From Acidovorax sp. A1169 (GTDB lineage: Bacteria > Pseudomonadota > Gammaproteobacteria > Burkholderiales > Burkholderiaceae_C): DNA of 64,000 nt. The notes below the pieces were generated by a model. That model searched no databases. It had not been told where the DNA came from and saw only the letters and a program-made list of their open reading frames with translations. The DNA lies in NCBI RefSeq assembly GCF_030704685.1, contig NZ_JAUZDX010000001.1, positions 186,001 to 250,000 on the forward strand. Reading direction: 5' to 3'. This document shows positions 49,661 through 60,124 of this stretch, piece after piece (the stretch's first letter is position 1; every line of letters starts with the position of its first letter). The translations under genes and the position numbers were made by a program.

Positions 49661-51139
49661 ATGGGAAAGACCACCGGCTTCATGGAGTACGAGCGCATCG
49701 AAGAGGGCTACAAGCCCGTCGGCGAGCGCCTGAAGCACTACAAGGAATTCGTCATCGGCCTGGATGAATCCCAGGCCAAGGTGCAGGGCGCGCGCTGCAT
49801 GGACTGCGGCACGCCGTTCTGCAACAGCGGCTGCCCGGTGAACAACATCATTCCGGACTTCAACGACCTGGTCTACCAGGCCGACTGGAAGAGCGCCATC
49901 GCCGTGCTGCACAGCACGAACAACTTCCCCGAGTTCACCGGCCGCATCTGCCCCGCACCCTGCGAGGCGGCCTGCGTGCTCAACGTGAACGACGATGCCG
50001 TGGGCATCAAGTCCATCGAGCACGCCATCATCGACCGCGCCTGGGAAGAAGGCTGGGTCAAGCCCCTGCCTTCCAAGCACAAGACCGGCAAGAAGGTTGC
50101 CGTGATCGGCGCCGGCCCGGCCGGCATGGCCGCCGCCCAGCAGCTGGCGCGCGTGGGCCACGACGTGACCTTGTTCGAGAAGAACGACCGCATCGGCGGG
50201 CTGCTGCGTTACGGCATCCCCGACTTCAAGATGGAGAAGGCGCACATCGACCGCCGTGCCGACCAGCTCAAGGCCGAAGGCGTCACCATCCGCACCAGCG
50301 TCTTCGTCGGTGCCGCCAAGGACGGTCTGGGCAAGGGCTCCAAGGTCACCAACTGGGCCAAGGAAACCATCACCCCCGAGCAACTGCAGGCCGAGTTCGA
50401 CGCCGTGCTGCTCACCGGCGGCGCCGAGCAGAGCCGCGATCTGCCTGTGCCCGGCCGCGATCTCGACGGCATCCACTTCGCCATGGAGTTCCTGCCCCAG
50501 CAGAACAAGGTCAACGCTGGTGACAAGCTCAAGAACCAGCTGCGCGCCGATGGCAAGCACGTCATCGTGATCGGTGGCGGCGACACCGGCAGCGACTGCG
50601 TGGGCACCAGCAACCGCCACGGCGCTGTCAGCGTCACGCAGTTCGAGCTCATGCCCCAGCCGCCCGAGGTCGAGAACCGCCCCATGACCTGGCCCTACTG
50701 GCCGATCAAGCTGCGCACCAGCTCCAGCCATGAAGAAGGCTGCGAGCGCGAGTTCGCCATCTCCACCAAGGAGTTCATCGGCGAGAAAGGCAAGGTCACC
50801 GGCCTCAAGACCGTGCGCGTGGAGTGGAAGGACGGCAAGATGGTCGAGGTCGCCGGCTCCGAGCAGATCCTCAAGGCCGACCTGGTGCTGCTGGCCATGG
50901 GCTTCGTGAGCCCCGTGGCCGCCGTGCTCGAAGCCTTCGGTGTCGACAAGGACGCCCGTGGCAACGCCCGCGCCACCACCGAGTTCGACGGCGGCTACGC
51001 CACCAGCGCCCCCAAGGTGTTTGCTGCAGGCGACATCCGCCGTGGCCAGTCCCTGGTGGTCTGGGCCATCCGCGAGGGCCGCCAGGCTGCGCGCTCCGTC
51101 GATGAGTTCCTCATGGGCTACTCGGATCTGCCGCGCTGA
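49661..51139 (+). CDS. gltD: Glutamate synthase (NADPH), small subunit
   Basis: A 492-residue flavoprotein that takes electrons from NADPH and passes them to GltB through Fe-S clusters. The N-terminal cysteines are in [18 protein letters not shown] and [11 protein letters not shown]. The FAD fold is [20 protein letters not shown] and the NADPH fold is [14 protein letters not shown]. It has the same architecture as PreT at 1263. It follows gltB by 53 bases. Confidence 0.97.
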   Translation: MGKTTGFMEYERIEEGYKPVGERLKHYKEFVIGLDESQAKVQGARCMDCGTPFCNSGCPVNNIIPDFNDLVYQADWKSAIAVLHSTNNFPEFTGRICPAPCEAACVLNVNDDAVGIKSIEHAIIDRAWEEGWVKPLPSKHKTGKKVAVIGAGPAGMAAAQQLARVGHDVTLFEKNDRIGGLLRYGIPDFKMEKAHIDRRADQLKAEGVTIRTSVFVGAAKDGLGKGSKVTNWAKETITPEQLQAEFDAVLLTGGAEQSRDLPVPGRDLDGIHFAMEFLPQQNKVNAGDKLKNQLRADGKHVIVIGGGDTGSDCVGTSNRHGAVSVTQFELMPQPPEVENRPMTWPYWPIKLRTSSSHEEGCEREFAISTKEFIGEKGKVTGLKTVRVEWKDGKMVEVAGSEQILKADLVLLAMGFVSPVAAVLEAFGVDKDARGNARATTEFDGGYATSAPKVFAAGDIRRGQSLVVWAIREGRQAARSVDEFLMGYSDLPR

Positions 51140-51163
51140 TTGCTGGCAAGGCAAGGCTGAGAG

Positions 51164-51187
51164 CGGCGCCCTGGTGGCGCCGTTTTT
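51164..51187 (+). terminator. Terminator of gltBD
   Basis: CGGCGCC-ctggt-GGCGCCG followed by TTTTT, 24 bases after the gltD stop. Confidence 0.92.
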
Positions 51188-51332
51188 CATGGCGTGCAAC
51201 AGGGTTCCCATCCGGGAAAGACCGTTGCGCACGCGCGACGCTGGATATAGGCACAATTGGAAGCAATGTCCCTCCGGGAATACCAGACACTGATGTCCTA
51301 GGCAGGTTCGCACAACCCGTATCGAGAAAGTG

Positions 51333-51356
51333 CAAACATACATGTATGTATGTTTG
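51333..51356. promoter_or_regulatory. Palindrome upstream of mlaF
   Basis: CAAACATAC-atgtat-GTATGTTTG, a 9-base-arm inverted repeat with an alternating purine/pyrimidine centre, about 90 bases before the mlaF ATG. It lies in the 306-base gap 51140-51445, which otherwise holds only the gltD terminator. It is a candidate operator of the mla operon. Confidence 0.5.
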
Positions 51357-51445
51357 TGGATTCGGCTACCATCGCTGCTGTGTTGCGCGCAGGGTTTGCC
51401 GTGTGCGCGGACCATCGTTTCTGCATACCACCCTTTTTCTTCTGC

Positions 51446-52264
51446 ATGCCTGAGCCTTCGCCCTTTGCCGAATTGCGCAACGTCACGTTCTCCTACGGTG
51501 ACCGCGCCATCCTGCGCGACGTGTCGCTGACCGTGCCGCGCGGCAAGGTCACGGCGCTCATGGGGGCCTCGGGCGGCGGCAAGACGACAGTGCTGCGCCT
51601 GATTGGTGGGCAGCAGCAAGCGCAGCAGGGCGAGGTGCTGTTCGATGGCCAGAATGTGGGGAAGATGGACGCGGCTGGCCTTTATACGGCGCGGCGGCGC
51701 ATGGGCATGTTGTTCCAGTTCGGCGCCCTGTTCACCGACCTCGATGTGTTCGAGAACGTCGCCTTTCCGCTGCGCGAGCACACCGACCTGCCCGAGGCGC
51801 TGGTGCGCGATGTGGTGCTCATGAAGCTCAATGCCGTGGGCCTGCGCGGTGCGCGCGACCTCATGCCAAGCGAGATTTCGGGCGGCATGGCCCGGCGCGT
51901 GGCGCTGGCCCGTGCCATCGCGCTCGACCCCGAGCTAGTCATGTACGACGAGCCCTTTGCCGGGCTCGATCCCATTTCGCTGGGCACCGCCGCCCAACTG
52001 ATCCGCCAGCTCAACGATGCCATGGGGCTGACCAGCATCGTGGTCTCGCACGACCTGGAGGAAACCTTCCGCCTAGCCGACCACGTGATCATCCTCGGCG
52101 AAGGCGTGGTCGCCGCGCAGGGCACGCCCGATGAGGTGCGCGCCAGCAAGGATCCGCTGGTGCACCAGTTCGTGCACGCGCTGCCCACGGGGCCGGTGCC
52201 CTTCCATTACCCGGGGCCCACTGCGGAGCAGGACTTCGGCCCTGCCGGGGGGATAGGCCTGTGA
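51446..52264 (+). CDS. mlaF: Phospholipid transport ABC ATPase MlaF
   Basis: A 272-residue ATPase of the Mla system that moves phospholipids between the inner and outer membranes. Walker A is GASGGGKTT, the signature is [14 protein letters not shown], and Walker B is [14 protein letters not shown]. The start [18 protein letters not shown] at 51446 fits the family; an open extension up to 51350 crosses the palindrome and is unlikely. The stop overlaps the mlaE start. Confidence 0.94.
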   Translation: MPEPSPFAELRNVTFSYGDRAILRDVSLTVPRGKVTALMGASGGGKTTVLRLIGGQQQAQQGEVLFDGQNVGKMDAAGLYTARRRMGMLFQFGALFTDLDVFENVAFPLREHTDLPEALVRDVVLMKLNAVGLRGARDLMPSEISGGMARRVALARAIALDPELVMYDEPFAGLDPISLGTAAQLIRQLNDAMGLTSIVVSHDLEETFRLADHVIILGEGVVAAQGTPDEVRASKDPLVHQFVHALPTGPVPFHYPGPTAEQDFGPAGGIGL

Positions 52265-53043
52265 GCTGGTACCAACCTTCTGACGTGGGCCTGGCCGTGC
52301 GCCAGCAACTGGCCGACATCGGCGCTGCGGCGCACCTGTTCGTGCGCCTGGTGCGCCTGTTCGGTGCCACCTTCATGCGGCCGTCGCTGGTGCGCGACCA
52401 GGTGCACTTTCTGGGCAATTATTCGCTGGCCATCATCGCTGTGTCGGGCCTGTTCGTGGGCTTCGTGCTCGGCCTGCAGGGCTACTACACGCTGCAGCGC
52501 TACGGCTCGTCCGAGGCGCTGGGCATGCTGGTGGCGCTGTCGCTGGTGCGCGAGCTGGGGCCCGTGGTCACGGCGCTGCTGTTCGCCGGCCGGGCGGGCA
52601 CCTCGCTGACGGCCGAGATCGGCCTCATGCGCGCGGGCGAGCAGCTCAGCGCCATGGAGATGATGGCCGTGGACCCGGTGCGCCGCATTTTGGCGCCGCG
52701 TTTCTGGGCCGGCGTCATCACCATGCCGCTGCTGGCCGCCGTGTTCAGCGCCGTGGGCGTGATCGGCGGCTGGGTGGTCGGCGTGGTGCTCATCGGCATC
52801 GACCCCGGCGCCTTCTGGAGCCAGATGCAGGGTGGGGTGGATGTGTGGAAGGACGTCGGCAACGGCGTCGCCAAGAGCTTTGTCTTCGGCATCACCGTCA
52901 CCTTCGTGGCACTGCTGCAGGGCTATGCCGCCAAGCCCACGCCTGAAGGGGTGTCTCGCGCCACGACGCGCACCGTGGTGATGGCCTCGCTGGCAGTGCT
53001 GGCGCTGGACTTCCTCCTCACCGCCATGATGTTCAGTATCTGA
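52261..53043 (+). CDS. mlaE: Phospholipid transport permease MlaE
   Basis: A 260-residue inner-membrane permease with the MlaE family blocks [27 protein letters not shown] and [19 protein letters not shown]. The start is GTG at 52261 within the mlaF stop (GTGA). It forms the transporter core with MlaF, MlaD and MlaB. Confidence 0.95.
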   Translation: MSWYQPSDVGLAVRQQLADIGAAAHLFVRLVRLFGATFMRPSLVRDQVHFLGNYSLAIIAVSGLFVGFVLGLQGYYTLQRYGSSEALGMLVALSLVRELGPVVTALLFAGRAGTSLTAEIGLMRAGEQLSAMEMMAVDPVRRILAPRFWAGVITMPLLAAVFSAVGVIGGWVVGVVLIGIDPGAFWSQMQGGVDVWKDVGNGVAKSFVFGITVTFVALLQGYAAKPTPEGVSRATTRTVVMASLAVLALDFLLTAMMFSI

Positions 53044-53085
53044 CGCCGGGCAAAGACCGGCAGATGAAGAAAAGAGACCTTAACG

Positions 53086-53574
53086 ATGCAACGCTCCAAG
53101 AATGATGTCTGGGTAGGCCTGTTCGTGATGCTGGGCATTGCGGCGCTGGTGTTCCTGGCCCTGCAATCTGCCAACCTGCTGACCCTCAATTTCCAGCGCG
53201 GCTACCAGCTCACCGCGCGCTTTGACAACATTGGGGGCCTCAAGCCCCAGGCGGCCGTGCGCAGCGCCGGCGTGGTCGTGGGCCGGGTCGAGTCCATCGC
53301 CTTCGATGACAAGACCTACCAGGCGCGCGTCACGCTGGCCATGCAGGACCGCTATGCGTTCCCCAAGGACAGCTCGCTCAAGATCCTCACCAGCGGCCTG
53401 CTGGGCGAGCAGTACATTGGCATCGAGGCCGGCGGCGACGAGAAGAACCTCGCGGCGGGCGACATGATCACCGCCACGCAGTCCGCCGTGGTGCTGGAAA
53501 ACCTGATTGGACAATTTCTTTACAGCAAAGCCGAAGACGGCAGTAAGCCCGCAGGGGCAGGTAGCAAAAAATGA
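53086..53574 (+). CDS. mlaD: MCE-domain lipid-binding protein MlaD
   Basis: A 162-residue protein with one N-terminal TM helix (VGLFVMLGIAALVFLALQSA) and a periplasmic MCE domain (YQLTARFDNIGGLKPQAAVRSAGVVVGRV; SGLLGEQYIGIEAGG). It forms the hexameric lipid tunnel on the MlaFE complex. The stop overlaps the mlaA start by 4 bases. Confidence 0.95.
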   Translation: MQRSKNDVWVGLFVMLGIAALVFLALQSANLLTLNFQRGYQLTARFDNIGGLKPQAAVRSAGVVVGRVESIAFDDKTYQARVTLAMQDRYAFPKDSSLKILTSGLLGEQYIGIEAGGDEKNLAAGDMITATQSAVVLENLIGQFLYSKAEDGSKPAGAGSKK

Positions 53575-54404
53575 TGAACAGGACGCAAGCGGGCACGGCC
53601 CGCGACGATGAAAGCCATCCCGCAGATGGCGCTGCAATGCTGCGGCGCACCGGCCGAGCCCTGGTGGCCGTGCTGGGGCTCGCCTTGCTGGTCGGCTGCG
53701 CGAGCGGCCCCCGCAACGATCCGCGCGACCCGCTGGAGCCCTACAACCGCGGCGTCACCAAGTTCAACGAGCAGGTCGATGCCATCTTGCTCAAGCCCGT
53801 GGCCACGGCCTACAAGGAAGTCACGCCCGCTCCGGTGCGCACCGGGGTGAGCAACTTCTTCGCCAACCTGACCGACGTCTGGTCCTTCGTGAACAACGTG
53901 CTGCAGTTCCGGCTCGAAGGTGCCGCTTCCAGCTTCATGCGCGTGAACGTGAACACCTTTCTCGGCCTGGGTGGCGTGCTGGATGTCGCCAGCGAGCTGG
54001 GCATCGACCGTTACCGCCAGGACTTCGGCCTCACGCTGGGCCGCTGGGGCGTGGACACCGGTCCCTATGTGGTGCTGCCCATTCTCGGGCCCTCTACGGT
54101 GCGCGATACCTTTGCCCTGCCGGTCGACATGATGGGCAACCCCGTGCGCTACGTGGACCCGACCTCGGCCCGCAATTCGCTGTATGCCTTGCGCGCGGTG
54201 GATGTGCGTGCCAACCTGCTGCGTGCGGGTTCCGTGCTCGACAGCGCCGCGCTCGACAAGTACAGCTTCACCCGCGACGTGTTCCTGCAGGTGCGCAGCC
54301 AGGCCGGCGAGGCGCCGTACGACAAGGACAAGGATGATGGTGCCCAGGACTCCAAGGACGGCATGCTGCCCGAGGAGCCCCCTGCAGACGCCAGGAAGCG
54401 CTGA
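53571..54404 (+). CDS. mlaA: Outer-membrane lipoprotein MlaA (VacJ)
   Basis: A 277-residue lipoprotein that removes mislocalised phospholipids from the outer-membrane surface. The family block DPRDPLEPYNRGVTKFNEQVD follows the lipobox LLVGC. NLTDVWSFVNNVLQFRLEGA and GPYVVLPILGPSTVRD are typical. The ATG at 53571 overlaps mlaD, but it leaves 42 residues before the lipidated Cys; an in-frame ATG at 53637 gives a normal 21-residue signal and may be the true start. Confidence 0.93.
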   Translation: MMNRTQAGTARDDESHPADGAAMLRRTGRALVAVLGLALLVGCASGPRNDPRDPLEPYNRGVTKFNEQVDAILLKPVATAYKEVTPAPVRTGVSNFFANLTDVWSFVNNVLQFRLEGAASSFMRVNVNTFLGLGGVLDVASELGIDRYRQDFGLTLGRWGVDTGPYVVLPILGPSTVRDTFALPVDMMGNPVRYVDPTSARNSLYALRAVDVRANLLRAGSVLDSAALDKYSFTRDVFLQVRSQAGEAPYDKDKDDGAQDSKDGMLPEEPPADARKR

Positions 54405-54527
54405 TTTTCCCGCTGGGTGGGTGTTGCACTTGCTTGCAAACCGCAACCTGGCCGAAGCATATGGATGGCCCCTCGGGCCCACAATGAAATCAAGGGTGCC
54501 TTGCCCGCCCCAATGAAAGCAGATGAC

Positions 54528-55175
54528 ATGATGATGAATCGACGACTCGTGGGCCATATCGCCCTGGCCCTGGCGGCCACCGCAACGCTGGGCCTGCCCC
54601 TGTCGGCCCTGGCCGCCGACGAAGCACCCGACGCCCTGATCAAGCGCCTGTCCACCGATGTGCTCAACACGGTCAAGGCCGACAAGTCCATCCAGGGCGG
54701 CGACATCGGCAAGGTGATCACGCTCGTGGACAAGACGGTGATGCCCAACGTGAACTTCCGCCGCATGACCGCTGCCGCCGTGGGCCCCGGCTGGCGGCAG
54801 GCCACGCCCGAGCAGCAAAAGCGCCTCCAGGACGAATTCAAGATCCTGCTGGTGCGCACTTACGCGGGCGCACTGGCCCAGGTCAACGACCAGACCATCA
54901 TGGTCAAGCCGCTGCGCGCCGATCCGGCCGACAAGGACGTGTTGGTGCGCACCGAGATCGTGGGCCGCGGCGACCCGATCCAGCTCGACTACCGTCTGGA
55001 GAAGACCCCGGGCGATGGCGCCGGCTGGAAGATCTACAACCTCAACGTGCTCGGCGTGTGGCTGGTGGAAACCTACAAGGGCCAGTTCGCGCAGGAAATC
55101 AACGCCAAGGGCGTGGATGGCCTGATTGCCTCGCTGGAAGCGCGCAACAAATCCAATGCCGGCACCAAGGGCTGA
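54528..55175 (+). CDS. mlaC: Periplasmic phospholipid-binding protein MlaC
   Basis: A 215-residue periplasmic shuttle between MlaA and the MlaFEDB complex. A Sec signal (RRLVGHIALALAATATLGLPLSALA) precedes the MlaC domain (VDKTVMPNVNFRRMTAAAVGPGWRQATPEQQKRLQDEFK). Several ATGs lie close together at 54513-54536; 54528 is chosen to give a normal signal. Confidence 0.94.
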   Translation: MMMNRRLVGHIALALAATATLGLPLSALAADEAPDALIKRLSTDVLNTVKADKSIQGGDIGKVITLVDKTVMPNVNFRRMTAAAVGPGWRQATPEQQKRLQDEFKILLVRTYAGALAQVNDQTIMVKPLRADPADKDVLVRTEIVGRGDPIQLDYRLEKTPGDGAGWKIYNLNVLGVWLVETYKGQFAQEINAKGVDGLIASLEARNKSNAGTKG

Positions 55176-55191
55176 CACAGGGCCTTCCACC

Positions 55192-55467
55192 GTGCCTGTC
55201 CTGGTCCTTCCGCAGGAGCTGACGCACCGCCAGGCACCGGCGTGCCTGCGCATGCTGCTGCAGGGCCTGAAGGTGCACAAGGAGCCGGGCGTGGTGGTGG
55301 ATGCCCAGGCGCTGTCCGTGTTCGACACCTCCGCGCTGGCGGTGCTGCTCGAATGCCGGCGCGAGGCGCTCTCCGACCGCAAGACCTTTGCCGTGCAGGG
55401 ACTGCCCGCAGCGCTGACGAGCATGGCCGGGCTGTACGGCGTTGCAGATCTGCTGCCTGCAGCCTGA
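55192..55467 (+). CDS. mlaB: STAS-domain protein MlaB
   Basis: A 91-residue STAS protein that binds and stabilises MlaF. VVVDAQALSVFDTSALAVLLECRREA is the STAS core with the conserved D-T-S-A loop. The start is GTG at 55192, 16 bases after mlaC; a frame extension overlaps mlaC and is not favoured. Confidence 0.88.
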   Translation: MPVLVLPQELTHRQAPACLRMLLQGLKVHKEPGVVVDAQALSVFDTSALAVLLECRREALSDRKTFAVQGLPAALTSMAGLYGVADLLPAA

Positions 55468-55535
55468 CCCATCTGGCGGGGGCTAACGGGGCCGGCACAG
55501 CAGGTTTGTGCACCAGGCCTTAAAATCAGCGGCTC

Positions 55536-56498
55536 ATGCCCGCAGTCTCATTCCAAGCCGTTTCCAAGACCTTTGATACGCCCAAAGGCCCTTTCCAGGC
55601 ACTCAACCAGGTCAGCCTGGACATCGAGGAAGGGGAGTTCTTCGGACTCCTCGGCCCCAATGGTGCCGGCAAGACCACTCTCATCAGCATCCTCGCCGGC
55701 CTGGCCCGGCCCAGCAGCGGCCGTGTGCTGGTGCAGGGCAGTGACGTGCAGGCGCAGTTCGCCGAGGCCCGGCGCAAGCTGGGCGTGGTGCCGCAGGAGC
55801 TGGTGTTCGACCCCTTCTTCAACGTGCGCGAGGCGCTGCGCATCCAGTCCGGCTACTTCGGTGTCAAGAACAACGACGCCTGGATCGACGAACTGCTGCA
55901 CCACCTGGGCCTCACGGACAAGGCCAACGCCAACATGCGCCAGCTGTCGGGCGGCATGAAGCGCCGCGTGCTCGTGGCCCAGGCCCTGGTGCACAAGCCG
56001 CCCATCATCGTGCTCGACGAGCCCACCGCCGGGGTGGACGTGGAGCTGCGCCAGACCCTGTGGCAGTTCATCGCCCGCCTGAACAAGGAAGGGCACACCG
56101 TGCTGCTCACCACGCACTACCTCGAAGAGGCCGAGGCCCTGTGCAACCGCATTGCCATGCTCAAGACCGGGCAGGTGGTGGCCCTGGCCGATACCAGCGA
56201 ACTGCTCAAGGCCGCCTCGGGCAATGTGCTGCAGTTCAAGGCCGATGTGGCCCTGCCGCCTGCGCTCGCGCGCCTGGCGCGCGTCACCGGCCGGATCGTG
56301 CAGATGCCGGCGCACGACGCGCGCGAGATCGAAGAGCACCTGGCCGCGCTGCGCGTGGCGGGTGTGGAGGTGCATGACATGGAGATCCGCCGCCCCGACC
56401 TGGAGGACGTGTTCCTGCAGGTGATGGCCGGCACCTCCGCCTCCCACCCGCTGCCTGCGGCCTCTGCAGCTCCCGCAGCCCTGGGAGCCCACGCATGA
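55536..56498 (+). CDS. ABC-2 exporter ATPase (YadG-like)
   Basis: A 320-residue ABC ATPase. Walker A is GPNGAGKTT, the signature is LSGGMKRRVLVAQAL, and Walker B is PIIVLDEPTAGVD. A C-terminal extension of about 80 residues is typical of the YadG/CcmA-like group. It overlaps the permease start by 4 bases. The substrate is unknown; conserved placement between mla and murA suggests an envelope role. Confidence 0.92.
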   Translation: MPAVSFQAVSKTFDTPKGPFQALNQVSLDIEEGEFFGLLGPNGAGKTTLISILAGLARPSSGRVLVQGSDVQAQFAEARRKLGVVPQELVFDPFFNVREALRIQSGYFGVKNNDAWIDELLHHLGLTDKANANMRQLSGGMKRRVLVAQALVHKPPIIVLDEPTAGVDVELRQTLWQFIARLNKEGHTVLLTTHYLEEAEALCNRIAMLKTGQVVALADTSELLKAASGNVLQFKADVALPPALARLARVTGRIVQMPAHDAREIEEHLAALRVAGVEVHDMEIRRPDLEDVFLQVMAGTSASHPLPAASAAPAALGAHA

Positions 56499-57250
56499 CC
56501 GGCTGGCAAACCCTGTTCTACAAGGAACTGCTGCGCTTCTGGAAGGTGGGCTTCCAGACCGTGGCCGCGCCGGTGCTCACCGCCGTGCTCTACCTGCTGA
56601 TCTTTGGCCATGTGCTCGAAGACCATGTGAAGGTCTACGACCGCATCAGCTACACCGCCTTCCTGGTGCCTGGCCTGGTGATGATGAGCGTGCTGCAGAA
56701 CGCCTTCGCCAACAGCTCGTCGAGCCTGATCCAGAGCAAGATCATGGGCAGCCTGGTGTTCGTGCTGCTCACGCCCCTGTCGCACTGGGCCTGGTTCGTG
56801 GCCTACGTGGGCTCCTCCATCGTGCGCGGGCTGGCCGTGGGGCTGGGGGTGTTCATCGTCACCGTCGCCTTCGCGCGACCGGAGTTCGCAGCGCCGTTGT
56901 GGATCATTGCATTTGCCGTTCTGGGGGCGGGCCTTCTGGCCACGCTGGGGCTCATCGCCGGGCTGTGGGCCGACAAGTTCGACCAGATGGCCGCGTTCCA
57001 GAACTTCGTGATCGTGCCGATGACCTTCCTGTCCGGCGTGTTCTACTCCATCCAGTCCCTGCCGCCGTTCTGGCAGACCGTGAGCCACCTGAACCCGTTC
57101 TTCTACATGATCGACGGTTTCCGCTACGGTTTCTTCGGCCAGAGCGACACCTCGCCCTGGCTCAGCCTCGGTATCGTGGGCGTGGCCTGGCTCGCGGTCA
57201 GCTGGCTGGCCGTGCACCTGCTGCGCACCGGCTACAAGATCCGCCATTGA
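56495..57250 (+). CDS. ABC-2 exporter permease (YadH-like)
   Basis: A 251-residue six-TM permease of the ABC-2 family. It carries the MTFLSGVFYSIQSLPPFWQTVSHLNPFFYMIDGFRYGFFG signature region (residues about 172-211). It pairs with the preceding ATPase, with which it is translationally coupled. Confidence 0.92.
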   Translation: MTGWQTLFYKELLRFWKVGFQTVAAPVLTAVLYLLIFGHVLEDHVKVYDRISYTAFLVPGLVMMSVLQNAFANSSSSLIQSKIMGSLVFVLLTPLSHWAWFVAYVGSSIVRGLAVGLGVFIVTVAFARPEFAAPLWIIAFAVLGAGLLATLGLIAGLWADKFDQMAAFQNFVIVPMTFLSGVFYSIQSLPPFWQTVSHLNPFFYMIDGFRYGFFGQSDTSPWLSLGIVGVAWLAVSWLAVHLLRTGYKIRH

Positions 57251-57326
57251 CCGATATTGAACCGCCCGGGAGCGGTTCGCGGTACCCTTGCCGCCCGCCC
57301 CGGATGCAGACAACCACGCCCCACCC

Positions 57327-57569
57327 ATGACCGCCGACCAACTCAAAGACCTCATCGCCGCCGGACTGGCCTGCGAGCACATCGACCTGCAGGGCGATGG
57401 CCGCCACTGGTACGCCACCATCGTCTCGGCCGAGTTCGAGGGCAAGCGCCTCATCCAGCGCCACCAGCGCGTGTACGCCACGCTGGGCTCGCGCATGCAG
57501 ACAGACGAAGTGCACGCCCTGTCCATGAAGACCTTCACACCCGCCGAATGGGCGGCGCAGCCGCGCTGA
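57327..57569 (+). CDS. BolA family protein (IbaG/YrbA-like)
   Basis: An 80-residue BolA-fold protein. [37 protein letters not shown], with the H in [12 protein letters not shown] as a likely Fe-S ligand, resembles IbaG, which also precedes murA in E. coli. It probably works with monothiol glutaredoxin in iron-sulfur handling or envelope stress. The ATG at 57327 is preferred over an upstream frame extension. Confidence 0.88.
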   Translation: MTADQLKDLIAAGLACEHIDLQGDGRHWYATIVSAEFEGKRLIQRHQRVYATLGSRMQTDEVHALSMKTFTPAEWAAQPR

Positions 57570-57616
57570 TCGGCTGCAACCCCTGCACTTCCAACTACTT
57601 TTTCACTGGTTTCGTG

Positions 57617-58909
<1,293 letters not shown>

Positions 58910-58942
58910 CAGGGTGAGCCCACCCCTCTTCAAAGAACCCCT

Positions 58943-59593
58943 ATGACCATGATCACCCTCGCCCTGTCCAAGGGCCGCATTTTCGACGAAACCCTGCCGC
59001 TCCTGGCCGCGGCCGGCATCGAGGTGCTCGAAGACCCCGAAAAGTCGCGCAAGCTCATCCTGCCGACCAACCAGCCCGACGTGCGCGTGGTGCTGGTGCG
59101 CGCCACCGACGTGCCCACCTACGTGGAGTACGGCGGTGCCGACATCGGCGTGACCGGCAAGGACACCCTGATCGAGCACGGCGGCCAGGGCCTGTACCAG
59201 CCGCTGGACCTGCAGATCGCCAAGTGCCGCGTGAGCGTGGCCGTGCGCAACGACTTCGATTACGAGCGCGCCGTCAAGCAGGGCTCGCGCCTGAAGGTGG
59301 CCACCAAGTACACCTCCATTGCGCGCGACTTCTTCGCCACCAAGGGTGTGCACGTGGACATGGTCAAGCTCTACGGCAGCATGGAGCTGGCCCCGCTGAT
59401 CGGCCTGTCCGACGCCATCGTCGACCTGGTGTCCACGGGCAATACTCTGAAGGCCAACCACCTCGTGGAGGTCGAGCGCATCATGGACATCAGCTCCTAC
59501 CTGGTCGTCAACCAGGCCGCGCTCAAGCTCAAGCAGGCGCCGCTGCGGCGCATCATCGATGCATTTGCCGCAGCCACGGCAGCGCGCTCTTGA
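58943..59593 (+). CDS. hisG: ATP phosphoribosyltransferase, short form
   Basis: A 216-residue enzyme for the first step of histidine synthesis. [34 protein letters not shown] and the PRPP-site [14 protein letters not shown] are visible. It lacks the C-terminal ACT-like regulatory domain, so it is the short HisGS form and needs HisZ, which is not in this window. It starts at ATG 58943; a second ATG follows at 58949. Confidence 0.96.
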   Translation: MTMITLALSKGRIFDETLPLLAAAGIEVLEDPEKSRKLILPTNQPDVRVVLVRATDVPTYVEYGGADIGVTGKDTLIEHGGQGLYQPLDLQIAKCRVSVAVRNDFDYERAVKQGSRLKVATKYTSIARDFFATKGVHVDMVKLYGSMELAPLIGLSDAIVDLVSTGNTLKANHLVEVERIMDISSYLVVNQAALKLKQAPLRRIIDAFAAATAARS

Positions 59594-59676
59594 TGCGGCA
59601 CCCCCCTCCGGCCTGCTGACTTTCTGAGCTACCCAGAAACCCCAACACACGGCAAAATCCGGCTGCGCCCGGAAAA

Positions 59677-59704
59677 TTGTTTCCAGGTGCATCTTTTGTA
59701 TCTA
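59677..59704 (+). promoter_or_regulatory. Candidate promoter of the small secreted-protein gene
   Basis: TTGTTT (59677-59682) and TATCTA (59699-59704) with a 16-base spacer, in the AT-richer gap after hisG. It would give a very short leader before the ATG at 59720. Confidence 0.35.
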
Positions 59705-59719
59705 ATTTCTGGGGATTTC

Positions 59720-60076
59720 ATGTTCAAAAAGTCGATGGTGCTGGGTTTGCTTGCACTGTGCTGTACGGTTTCTTTTGCCGCCGATGCAGACTTCACCCTG
59801 GTCAACCGCACGGGCTACGCCCTCAATGAGGTCTACATCTCGCCAACCAAGATGGACAACTGGGGTTCGGACCGCCTGGGCCGCAACCAGTTGGCCAATG
59901 GTGCCGCACGCAAATTCCGCTTTGGCGACACCAAGCACTGTGAGCAGGACATCAAGGTGGTCTTCGCCGATGACTCCTCGGAAATCGAGTGGGAAGGCCT
60001 GAACCTGTGCGAGCTGGACAAGATCACGCTCAAATACAACCGCAAGACGCGCGAGGTTTCGGCAGAGACCGAATAA
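59720..60076 (+). CDS. Small secreted protein of unknown function
   Basis: A 118-residue protein with a Sec signal (MFKKSMVLGLLALCCTVSFAA). The mature part begins FTLVNRTGYALNEVYISPTKMDNWGSDRLG, a pattern I have seen in uncharacterised periplasmic proteins, then KHCEQDIKVVF and LNLCELDKITLKY with two cysteines that may form a disulfide. It reads as a single beta-sandwich-like domain. It is wedged between hisG and hisD, GGGG precedes the ATG, and a candidate promoter is just upstream, so it may not be part of the his transcript. Confidence 0.85.
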   Translation: MFKKSMVLGLLALCCTVSFAADADFTLVNRTGYALNEVYISPTKMDNWGSDRLGRNQLANGAARKFRFGDTKHCEQDIKVVFADDSSEIEWEGLNLCELDKITLKYNRKTREVSAETE

Positions 60077-60124
60077 GCGCTTACGCTTGGGCCTTCCCGT
60101 CTTCACACTGCGATAGAAAAAGCC

